64,000 bases of DNA from Asterias amurensis (lineage: Eukaryota > Echinodermata > Asteroidea > Forcipulatida > Asteriidae), in NCBI RefSeq assembly GCF_032118995.1, contig NC_092652.1:20072544-20136543 (forward strand), read 5' to 3'. The notes below the pieces were generated by a model, which made no database searches, was not told the DNA's origin, and saw nothing but the letters and a program-made list of their open reading frames with translations. The position numbers and the translations under genes are program-made. Shown here piece after piece: positions 55,084 to 64,000 of this stretch (position 1 is the first letter of the stretch; each line of letters opens with the position of its first letter).

Positions 55084-56716
55084 CAGGGTGTCTCCAAAAA
55101 AAGGTAATCCTACTTTTAAGGGTTTTTATGGCCAGACTATTATGTTTACCAGCAGAAAGCATGACATCATCTTAAAGCTGAAACCTTGTGCTTTCCAATG
55201 ATACATTTGGTTACATTCAAGGGTCATGCATCAGCGAGCACCATTGTCTTGAAGTTGTGGCGCATAAATGCAGTTGGTTCACTTTTGAACCCATGTCATT
55301 TTGGCCTTCAGACAGAGTGTAAACCTCGGGTTGTCACAAATGGTTCAGCTAATAACAGCAGAGTGGTCAAGAAAAGGTATGAAACCAGAAGTTTGCTGGG
55401 ATCTCTCTTACACCGCTCAAGAAGCCACTCACAGAAAGTATGTCTTCTTGCAAGATCATGAAGCAGAAGTTCATGACGGATGTGAAGATGTGGAACAGAT
55501 GAAAGTGAAGGTCCAGATGAGTGATCCGATTAAAAGTGGTGTGGCTCAGTCAAACACCATTCCGTCTTGCACTTGTCTCCCGTGGGTGGTCAATCAGTTG
55601 CTGTCGTAGGATAGCGATGTTTTCCTGACATCTCGCTGTCCTTGGCCTTCCTGAACTTCCTTTATGCGATTGAGGCTGGTTCCTGATGTGCCTCATACTT
55701 TCTCACATTGGCCCAGAGTTTCTTTGCTGGTGGTTCTCGATCTGGGAATGCTTCTCCAAATGCATCCTGTGTAGCCTGCAAAAAGTTCTGGTTTCATACC
55801 ATTTCTTGACCACAAATATTCTCTGTTAGCTTTGTGACAACCTGAGTTTGGCGGCGACATGCACAAAGTGTACATGACAATAAATTCTTGAGAGTTTTAT
55901 CAGTTTGTACAGTTCTTGTCTTTTATTGCTCTTCTCAACTTGTACAGTTTCCTCGTTCTCAGTATACAACTCTCTCCAGGTATCTATGTATTCACTCTGT
56001 TTACTGTCATTGATTGTGTTCAGTAGGTTCAATAGGTTCACTACGTAGTTCACTAGGTTCACGTAAAAACTGCAAGTTAAGGAACAATACACTCATTAAG
56101 TTTCAAGTAACTGAAGCAACATTAAACTGTGCTAACTATCTATCACTAAATAGAAACTGCTTATAACATGTGCATTTCAACTCCAAAAAACGTCAGAACT
56201 TCATTAAATAAGTCATTAAAAAACACGACTTTCAAATAGTCCAAAACACCTAAAATTACTGCAAATGGAACTATGATACTCAAAGATGTATTTACCTGTG
56301 TCCAAGGTCTGTGGTAGAATGGAATGTGGACAAATTTAGATGGCAAAAAGGGGCTCAGAAGTCTTAGCTTTAGTTTTACAATGTGGCTCGATTGTTTGTG
56401 GCTCGGCTGAAAATAGCGCCCTCAAGAGACAGAAGTCCGAGATAGAAAAATCAACATACCTGCTGTAACACTGAGGTTTACACACTGTCTGAAGGCCAGA
56501 ATGACGAGGGTTTAAAAGTGAACCAACTGCATTTTTGCACCACATTTTCAAGACAATGGTGCTCGCTGGTGCATGACCCTTGAATGTAACCAAATGTATC
56601 ATTGGAAAGCACAAGGTTTCAGCTTTAAGATGATGCCATACTTTCTGCTGGTAAACATAATAGTCTGGCCATAAAAACCCTTTAAAGTAGGATTACCTTT
56701 TTTTTGAGACACCCTG
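55084..56716 (-). mobile_element. Tc1/mariner-type DNA transposon relic with long inverted ends
   Basis: TA at 55082-55083 then CAGGGTGTCTCCAAAAAA. The far end is TTTTGAGACACCCTG then TA at 56717. The inverted ends are long, about 250-300 bp (both contain GGTTTTTATGGCCAGACT, ATGTTTACCAGCAGAAAG and CAAGGGTCATGCA). On the minus strand at about 55681-55771 a short reading, FGEAFPDREPP then LWANVRKYEAH, resembles the N-terminal DNA-binding part of mariner-like transposases. No DDE domain is readable. The 1.6 kb copy is therefore a decayed or non-autonomous member, and a second decayed piece lies in the left half. Confidence 0.65.
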
Positions 56717-58551
56717 TATAAGTTAATAAGTATTGGTCGTTTATAAAGTGTTTTGAGAAACATTTCTCTTCGAATTAATGTGGTTATAAAAAATATATAA
56801 AAAAATCAGTTTTTATGTACCAAAGTTTGAATCTTGGACAGAGTGTGTATTCCTATAATGGATTATTCTTCCTGCATGGACGTTTTTTTCGCTCAGGATT
56901 GTCGGCAATATCTCAAAAAAGCGCGACCACATTGAAATTAGTTTTATTGGTAACCTATCTACGTCATGTCCCTCAATGCACTTACATTCAAAGCGTTTGT
57001 CAATGACAAATAGATGGACAAAACGGCCACGTCGTATGGGGTTGGGGAACGGCCCTCTACAAACAAAGAACAAGCATTTACAAAGAATATACAACATGTA
57101 TAAAAGATAAAATTATCTCATGCAACTAATTTAATGGAATACAGTAACATGATGTACGGTCCATAATACACAATCACATCACAAACGAGTAAACTCGACT
57201 AGAATGTATAATGGTATAACAGGTTAACGACACAAGACATTATTGGTGATTGTCAAAGACCAGTCGTTTCACCTAGTGTATCTCAACATATGCATAAAAT
57301 AACAAACCTGTGAAAATTTGAGCTCAATTGGTCGTCGAAGTTGCTAAATGACTATGAATGAAAAACACCCTTGTCACACGAAGTTGTGTGCTTTTAGATG
57401 CTTGATTTCGAGACCTCAAAATCTTATTCTGAGGTTTCGAAAATCACGTGGAAAATTACTTCTTTCTCGAAAACTACGTTACTTCAGAGAGAGCTGTTTC
57501 TCACGATGTTTTAGACTATCAACAGCTCTCCATTGCTCGTTACCATGCAAGTATAGTTTTTGTGCCAACAATTATTTTGAATATTTACCAACAGTGTCCA
57601 CTGCCTTTAACCCATGGCTTGCTATACACAGTGCTTGTTAAACCTACATTTGAACACACTCATTTGAAAAATTAAAACTTGGCATAAACCTCAAAATGAT
57701 ACTCCTCGCATGGTAATAGTAACCGTCAAGAGGGCTTGTTCGTAGCCATGCTCCCTACATTGAGAGACAATTACAAACAGAAAATATTGGGTGCTGTTTC
57801 TTGCTCGGAGTTAAATGGAAAAGCGAAAGGTCCAAAGGTCAGGGGACACAAACTTTAGTATATTTTGTTGATAAACAAACCATATGCAAACAGGAAAGTT
57901 GTATCAGACCCAAAAACAAAGAGGGCGCGCACTTGGTATCCCAGCACAAATACAACATTATTATGTAAGCGTGAGTCAGATGGTCTGTGCAAACGCAGCG
58001 TTCATGTTCCACCCATTGCCTGTGCCTTTTACAAGACTTTAACGGAGTCCTTTTCAAGCAAGGACGGCTCTTTTCCGCATTTTGCTGTCATATAGAATGG
58101 AGAATGCTGAGCCTTGATTTCATCGCATCGGATGATTGAATGTTAGGCCCGGGACGCATTTTTGTGTTTTACCAAATCTTCAACTTTGTCTATAATTAAG
58201 GACACTTCCATCTGTTTGTTGCCTTGTACTGAAAGTGCACATTTGGAAAAATGGAATTCAAAATACACCGTCAAATGCTCAGGACACCTTCTCTTAAATT
58301 CTGAGTCCACATTGCATTTGATATTCTTTTTGCAACTGAAAAGTTTTCCTTGTTTGTATTGCTTTTTATCTTTTATAAAATCCAATAATGTCAGAAATAA
58401 AACAATAAAACAGCTTTTTTACATAACCACAATCCAGTCATCCTAGAAATAATGTGAATTTATTTTAAAGCCATGCTTCTCCATTGAGAGGTACATAAAA
58501 CAAAGCATTCCTCTGCATGCAAACAGATTGTGGGGTAACAGTTATTCCATT
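56717..58551. other. Spacer between genes E and F
   Basis: No exon is seen. Text at about 56725-56870 matches that at 61530-61660 and 63660-63790 (the 5' flanks of F and G). Text at 57980-58460 matches 61680-62212. The E, F and G copies therefore meet around 56880-57200. A MITE lies at 57228-57606. Confidence 0.6.
57228..57606. mobile_element. TTAA-flanked MITE, family 1
   Basis: TTAA at 57224-57227; the left end is worn (CGACACAAGACATTATTGG). The right end is CAGTGTCCACTGCC then TTTAA. The interior is typical of the family. Confidence 0.75.
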
Positions 58552-60700
58552 TTACTCTCTAGGAATGGCACATACTTCAAATGGTATCGGAGCCAACGTG
58601 ACGCCGTTGATAGCCTCGAAAGATAAAGGTTGAGAACCATCCGGTTTCTTGAAGGAGAACTGATGCATTAAATGTGAGAAGAAGATGAACAGCTCCATCT
58701 TGGCAAGCTGCTCTCCTAGACACACCCGGCGGCCTGCAAGGGAAACAAGAACCAAATAAGTTTGGTATCAACATATCCAAGCGGTTAAGACCATCTTTGT
58801 TAAAATCTCTTGTTCCATCACTGGGTTTGGTATCTACTTGTCTTTTCCCAATGTTCAATCAATGCAATTATTCATTTGATGTTTGGATAACATTGGACTG
58901 TTCGTGTTACCTGTACTAAACGGCAGATGCTCTTCTCTTGGCTTCAAGGAACCAGCTTTGTCAAGAAATCTCTCCGGATTAAACCTCTCTGGATCGGACC
59001 ATATGGATGGATCTCGGCTGACGGCCCAAAGATTAGCAATGAGCATTGTCCCCTTTGGGATATCGTAGCCAAGTAGGCTGGTATCCTGTGAGAACATGTG
59101 GGGAAGGTTAACAGCCACAATGGACGCCAGACGCTGCACCTCAAGGATGGTCGCCTCAGTGTATGGCAGCTGAGGTTTGTCTGCAAGGCGTGGTAGACGA
59201 TTTCTACCCACAATCTCATCTATTTCCTGCTGTATCTTGGTTTGTACCTCATGGTAGGCCATCATGTAAAGCAACGCCCAGCGGAGAATGGTTGATGTAG
59301 TCTCTGTTCCAGCAACAAAGAGGTCCAGGGATGTCAGCAACATATTATCTATGGTAATGTAACTCTTTATATTCTTAGTATCGTTGACGTGGATCTCTCT
59401 GAGGAAGACATCGATGAAATCTTTCGGATTGTCTGCATCTAAATGGCTACGGTGGTTCTCCACACTTTCCCGGAGAAACTCGAGTATCAAGTGTACGTTA
59501 CTTTTCATTTCTTTGAAATCTGACATGAATGACAAATAATCCATGATGGGTAGAACAATATACACTTGTCCGCCTTTATTTAGTTCCAAGGTACGACTGA
59601 TCAACTTCAACAGTTGCTGGAACTTTGGATCAGAGTAGTCGAATCTTTTACCCAGGGTAACGGAGCAGATGACATTCGAGACAGCATTACTTAACAAAAG
59701 AGCTGGATTGAATGGGTTCCCCTCGTGTTCCTTGATACCGTTGATGAGGCAGCCTGCCTCGGTAGCGATTGCGTCCTCGAAGCTTGACCTCCACACGCCC
59801 AACCCTCTCAGTACTGACAGACAAAACTTCCTCTGCTGAGACCAACTGTCACCAGTGGAGTTGACCACACCTAATTGAAAAAGAAATAACTATACGATAC
59901 AACAATTGTCTTTCGTCATATTACATGACATACTTTGTACAGCTTTAACAACCAACAACGGAAACGGCGCTAGTCGCCTCCAGAAAGAACCTGCAAAACA
60001 TTGTTATAATGGTATAACCAGTATCATTATCTCAACTACTCCACGTATAGTTTCTTTTTTGTTCACAACAAAAGGGACTAGGAATATTAATTTTCTGAAA
60101 AGCTTCAAAATTTTACTAAAACATGATTATTGAAATTTCGTACACGCGATGTACAGGTGATAAGTTATGCGGTCAATTTTACAGTGCAGCCGGGAATTTT
60201 CGCTCATTACAGAATAGGACAATATGCAATGCGGGCCGTAATCTGTCTTAACACAACTCTCCAAGCCGATTTTTTTCGTTCGATGTCCCTTTAATAGCCA
60301 ATATGGGAAAAGTGGTTTGGAAAGTATAATGTTAGCAAATCTTACCCAAGGCCTCTGGATCTTCTGTCATCTTCCTGAAGAAGCTTGTGGGTGGACGGGC
60401 TGCGGTGTTGGGGTGATTCAGAGCCTCCTTGATGGAAGCGAAGCTGTTGACGACCACCACCAATGTACCGCCTAGATTCATACTAAACACCGGTCCGTAG
60501 GTCTTAGTAAGTCGGGTTAAGTTCTTGTACTCATCCCCGGCCGAAATGAGATTTGGGAGGTAGCCAAAAAGGGGCCATCCAGTCGGGCCGGGCGGAAGGT
60601 TCCTCGGCCGTCGGTAAAACCATGTAGCTATGAAGAGAGCTATCAACCCAACTATCACTGACTTGACAGTCAATAGGCTAATCACATGAAGAAACGCCAT
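58552..60700 (-). CDS. Cytochrome P450, CYP2 type (gene F), 498 aa
   Basis: This is a whole minus-strand gene. Exons are 60700-60346, 59870-58911 and 58733-58552, phase 1 introns, 1497 nt with the stop. It starts MAFLHVISLLTV, one residue shorter than its sisters. Motifs: NLPPGPTGWPLFGY, C-helix WSQQR, I-helix VAGTETTS, K-helix EVQR (E362/R365), NPERF, and FSTGRRVCLGE with Cys443. It ends EVCAIPRE. Exon 2 groups with gene E by VAVNLPHMFSQD and the IQQEID ... VGRNRLPRLADK stretch. It differs from E in the F-G region (TLELNKGGQVYIVLP), which lines the substrate pocket and entrance in CYP2 enzymes. Confidence 0.92.
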
Positions 60701-60944
60701 GGTTGTGGTATAATGTCAATTTCAGAGCTAACAGATGTGAGGTTTCGGAACTCAAGGTAGCCTTGTGCCTTGTGCACGAACAAACAATTTTACCAGAATG
60801 ATCGCAACAATGTCGATCCCTTTTCTAAACTGTGACATATGGACCCAGACTCTGTCATTGTTGAACTGTGATATGGATCAATCGTGATCGAATGATACGA
60901 CGCACCTGGATAACTTGCTCAATATCTAGGGGCCCACAGATTAG

Positions 60945-61317
60945 CTGGACACGTTTAGTAATAATTTATTGTCAAAGACCAGTCTTCTCACCCGGTGTAC
61001 ACCAACACGCATAACAAACCTGTGAAAATTTGGGCAAATTTTGGTCATCGAAGTTGCAAGAGAATAATGAAAGAAAATTACCCTTGTTGCCCTACTTGGT
61101 GTGCTTTCAGATGCGTAATAAAAGGCTTCAGCTGAAATCTTTTATTATTTTATTTGAGTGAGAAATTAACTGTTTCTCAAACATTACGTTACTTCAGAGA
61201 GAGCCGTTTCTCACATGTTTTAAACTATCAACTGCTCTCCATGCATGTTCTCGTTACCGAGAAAGTTTTTCTGCTAACAATTTATACTTTGAGTAATTTC
61301 CAATAGGGGCAGTACCT
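60945..61317. mobile_element. MITE in the 5' flank of gene F
   Basis: It starts near CTGGACACGTTTAGTAAT and ends GGGGCAGTACC then TTTAA. The position relative to the gene matches the copies upstream of E and G. Confidence 0.65.
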
Positions 61318-61679
61318 TTAAACGGTCATTCAAGCAGGACTCACGCAAGCATCGCGTGTTATTTTTTATATTTGTTGTATTACCGCCTTGCCTATATAAA
61401 ATTCCGTTTTTGCAAATCATTGAAAGGTTGTCAGACTGACATCACAATGGAACATATTTGGAACGCACAGTCGCTGATAATGTAGACAAATCGTGAAGGG
61501 GGGTATACGTTTGGTAATTACTTTTACAAAACGCAATACAAAACTATTTGTTAGAAGCCTAAAACCGCTTTCAATAATATCAAGCATTGTGAGAATAATT
61601 TCGCTTTGGATGGGCAAACATATCAGTTTTTATGTCCCAAAAATTGAATCTGAGACAGAGTGTGTTTACTATGAATAGT

Positions 61680-62212
61680 GTAAACGCAGCATTCATATTT
61701 TGGCCAAGCCCTTAACAGAACTATGTTCCACCCATTTCTACTGCCTTTTACAAGACTTTAACGATACTGAGTCTTTTTTTAATTAAGCAAGGACGGCTCT
61801 TTTCCCCATTTCGTTGTAATGTCGAATTATAAAGGTATTGACCCTCAATTACAACGCATCGGATAACGCAAGGCTCTAGGCCCGGGACGCCTTTTAGTGT
61901 TTTACCAAAACAAATTCAACGTTGTCTATATAGAATAGTTCCACCTGTTTGTTGCCTTGTACTGAAAGCTAACATTAACAACAACAAAAGGAAATTAATA
62001 ATACACCATCAAAATGCTCAAGAAACCTTCTCTTAAATTCTGAGTCCACATTTTGGTATTACTATTTAAAACTGATTTTTTTTTCTGTTTTTGTTATTCT
62101 TTTAATCTTTTAAAATATCGAATAACCTCAGAAACAAAACAAAAAAAACAGCTTTTTACATAATCACAATCCAGTCACCCTAGTAATAATGTGAATTTAT
62201 TATCATAGCCAT
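61680..62212 (-). other. 3'-flank copy fused to the gene G remnant
   Basis: This stretch matches the DNA downstream of gene F (57980-58470): AACGCAGC, TTTTACAAGACTTTAACG, AGCAAGGACGGCTCTTTTCC, GGCCCGGGACGC, and CACAATCCAGTCA followed by TAATGTGAATTTATT. It is the former 3' flank of gene G, now abutting its first exon. Confidence 0.8.
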
Positions 62213-62558
62213 GATCCTCTGTCATTTTCTTGTAGAAGCTTGTGGGTGGACGGGCTGCGGTGTTGGGGTGACTCAGAGCCTCCTTGATGGAAGCGAAGCT
62301 GTTGACGACCACCACCAATGTACCGCCTAGATTCATACTAAACACCGGTCCGTAGGTCTCAGCCAGTCGGGTTAAGTTCTTGTACTCGTCCCCGGCCGAG
62401 ATGAGATTTGGGAAGTAGCCAAGAAGGGGCCATCCAGTCGGGCCGGGAGGAAGGTTCCTCGGCCGTCGGTAAAACCATGTAGCTATGAAGAGAGCTGCCA
62501 ACCCAACCAGTACTGACTTGACAGTCAATAGGGTAAAAATCACATCAAGAAACGCCAT
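62213..62558 (-). pseudogene. P450 gene G: first exon only, rest deleted
   Basis: From ATG at 62558 the minus strand reads MAFLDVIFTLLTVKSVLVGL, then RRPRNLPPGPTGW, then LAETYGPVFSMN, to FYKKMTEDH. The frame is open through the whole exon, but at about 62213 it leaves P450 sequence a few codons before the usual donor and runs into copied 3'-flank DNA. Exons 2 and 3 and both introns are missing. Exon 1 itself shows almost no decay, so the deletion is recent or the exon is being refreshed by conversion. A short anchored peptide of 127 residues could in principle be made. Confidence 0.85.
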
Positions 62559-62756
62559 GGTTATGTTCTCTGCAAATTTCAGAGCTTACAGAAATGTTAG
62601 GTTTCGGAACTCATTAGGTGCACGAACAAACAATTTGGCATGTGGACCTAAGACTCTTTCATTGTTAAATTGTTTTACGGATCAACCGTGATCGAACTAT
62701 ACGGCACATCTAGATAACTTGCTGATTATCTAGGGGCCTACATATTTGCTTGTTAA

Positions 62757-63090
62757 AGGCACTGGACACGTTTAGAAGACCAGTATTTTCACTTGATATA
62801 CCACAACATTATGCATCAATAACAAACCTGAGAAAATTTGGGCTCAATATTGGTCATCGGAGTTGCAAGAGAATAATACCCTTGTTGCACTATGGTGTGC
62901 TTTTAGATGCGTAATAAAGGCTTCAGCTGAAGTTTTTTTGAATTATTTTATTTGAGAGATAAATTACCTCTTTCTCAACATCTACATTACTTCAGAGACG
63001 ACCGTTTCTCACATTATACATATCAACAGCTCCCAGGTAAGTTTTTATGCTCACACTTATTTTAAGTATTACCAAAAGTGTACAGTGCCT
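62757..63090. mobile_element. TTAA MITE in the 5' flank of gene G
   Basis: TTAA at 62753-62756 then AGGCACTGGACACGTTTAG. The right end is AAAGTGTACAGTGCC then TTTAA. It is the counterpart of the copies upstream of E and F. Confidence 0.75.
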
Positions 63091-63273
63091 TTAAACAGTC
63101 ACGTCCATGGCTCACGCAAACATCACGCAGTTGGGTTTTACTGCCTTGCTGAGTAAAAATAACGTTCTTGCAACAAAATAATTATAGAAATGTTGTCACA
63201 CTGACATCACAATGGGACATTATTTTGAACGCACATTGTAAAGGGGAGGTATACATTTGGCCATCACTCTTAA

Positions 63274-63640
63274 AGCCATTGGACCCTTGCGGTAAACAGT
63301 ATTGTCCAAAGGCCCACACTTCGTGTATCACAACTTATACATAAAAATAACAAACCTGTGAAAATTTAGGCTAAATCAGTCATCGGAGTCGGGAGAAATT
63401 AACGGGAAAACCGACCTTTGTTTCCGCACGTTTCGCCGTGTCATGACATGTGTTACTATAATCCGTAATTCTCGTTGTCGAGAATTGATAATTGTTTTAA
63501 TGTTTTCTCACAAAGTAAAGCATTTCATAGAATAATATTTCTAGAGAAGTCTTTTACCATTACCTTCTGTAAACCCTGAAAGTTATTTGTAAATCTGTGA
63601 ACTTTTATTTGTTTATCTGTTCCGAAAGTGTATAATGGCT
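63274..63640. mobile_element. TTAA-flanked MITE, AGCCATTGGACCC ends
   Basis: TTAA at 63270-63273, AGCCATTGGACCCTTGCGG ... GTGTATAATGGCT, TTAA at 63641. It is of the same family as 34213-34574, with the interior inverted relative to it. It sits at nearly the same spot where gene E's flank carries the Tc1/mariner relic. Confidence 0.82.
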
Positions 63641-63644
63641 TTAA

Positions 63645-64000
63645 AAGCTAATCGCAGTACATGTATACAAAACTATTGGTCAGAAGCCTACGGCAGCTCT
63701 CGATTATAAAGTGTTTTGAGAAACATTTCACTTTGAATAATGTTGTTATTAAAAATAAAGATCAGTTTTAATGTCCAAAAATTTGAATCTAAGACAGATT
63801 TATAGCTCCGGATTTTCGACGACTATCCCCCAAAACCCGACCACCCTTTGAAATGAAATGGCCATGCAGTAAATAAGCTAAGGAGACTCTCCATATAGAG
63901 TGCAGTTGTGGTATGATCTGGCAATTATAGAATGGCAACAACTGAACGGTTCTGGTCGGTATGAAATAAAAATGTTGCCCCAACCTGCGAAACAGTTCAG
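63645..64000. other. 5' flank of gene G, continuing beyond window
   Basis: 63660-63790 matches the flanks of E and F (CAGAAGCCTACGGCAGCTCT, AAAGTGTTTTGAGAAACATT). After that I recognise nothing. Confidence 0.45.

Noticed and set aside
55301-55609. Plus-strand frame of about 100 residues in the Tc1/mariner relic as a host gene
   Set aside because: It lies wholly between the transposon's inverted ends and shares decayed text with the other half of the element.
1-64000. LTR retrotransposons, Polintons or other virus-like elements
   Set aside because: No long direct repeats with a primer site, and no gag, protease, integrase, capsid or envelope reading was recognised.
1-64000. CRISPR-like arrays
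   Set aside because: The tandem repeats found are minisatellites without unique spacers, in an intron-bearing animal genome.

Overview
This window is nuclear DNA of a deuterostome animal, most likely an echinoderm and perhaps a sea star. The genes have introns with GT-AG borders, the DNA is AT-rich, and miniature inverted-repeat transposons are very dense. Assignment to sea stars rests on memory of one repeat family (ends near AAGGCAGTGGACAC) and is an inference. No rRNA, true tRNA, CRISPR array or bacterial-type operon was seen, and no LTR or virus-like element was recognised.

The main content is a cluster of microsomal cytochrome P450 genes of the CYP2 type, all built alike: exon 1 of about 358 nt (membrane anchor and proline-rich hinge), exon 2 of about 960 nt (C-helix to just before the haem loop) and exon 3 of 182 nt (haem loop to C-terminus). 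Both introns are phase 1, and from memory both sit where vertebrate CYP2 genes also have introns. Seven loci can be traced. In order they are A (2671-4932, minus, frameshifted), B (7505-14158, plus, whole), C (19681-22651, plus, whole), D (30334-33016, plus, open but with a changed ExxR glutamate), then a cathepsin L gene (38932-47339, plus, seven exons, 338 aa), then E (50982-54249, minus, whole), F (58552-60700, minus, whole) and G (62213-62558, minus, only exon 1 left). Two decayed extra first exons lie at 18421 and 29553.

Layout: 1-2670 is repeats and unassigned DNA. A and B are divergent over a 2.6 kb spacer. Intron 1 of B holds an antisense L2/CR1-type LINE with a whole 1080-codon ORF. 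From 14239 to 35877 the sequence is a tandem duplication of a roughly 11 kb unit (14239-25306 and 25307-35877), each unit carrying one P450 gene (C or D), a decayed first exon and the same older transposons. Transposons present in only one unit give filled and empty sites that reveal target-site duplications. The cathepsin L gene separates the A-D group from the E-F-G group, which is itself a set of tandem copies with matching flanks.

P450 proteins of this type are ER-anchored haem mono-oxygenases fed electrons by NADPH-P450 reductase; substrates cannot be read from the sequence. The most interesting signals are (1) mosaic P450 genes, with C and D resembling A/B in exon 2 but E/F in exon 3; (2) a set of TTAA-flanked elements, some carrying THAP zinc-finger fragments, which fits the Kolobok superfamily; (3) gene G, an internal deletion that fuses exon 1 to a 3' flank; and (4) gene D, where the invariant ExxR glutamate is aspartate.
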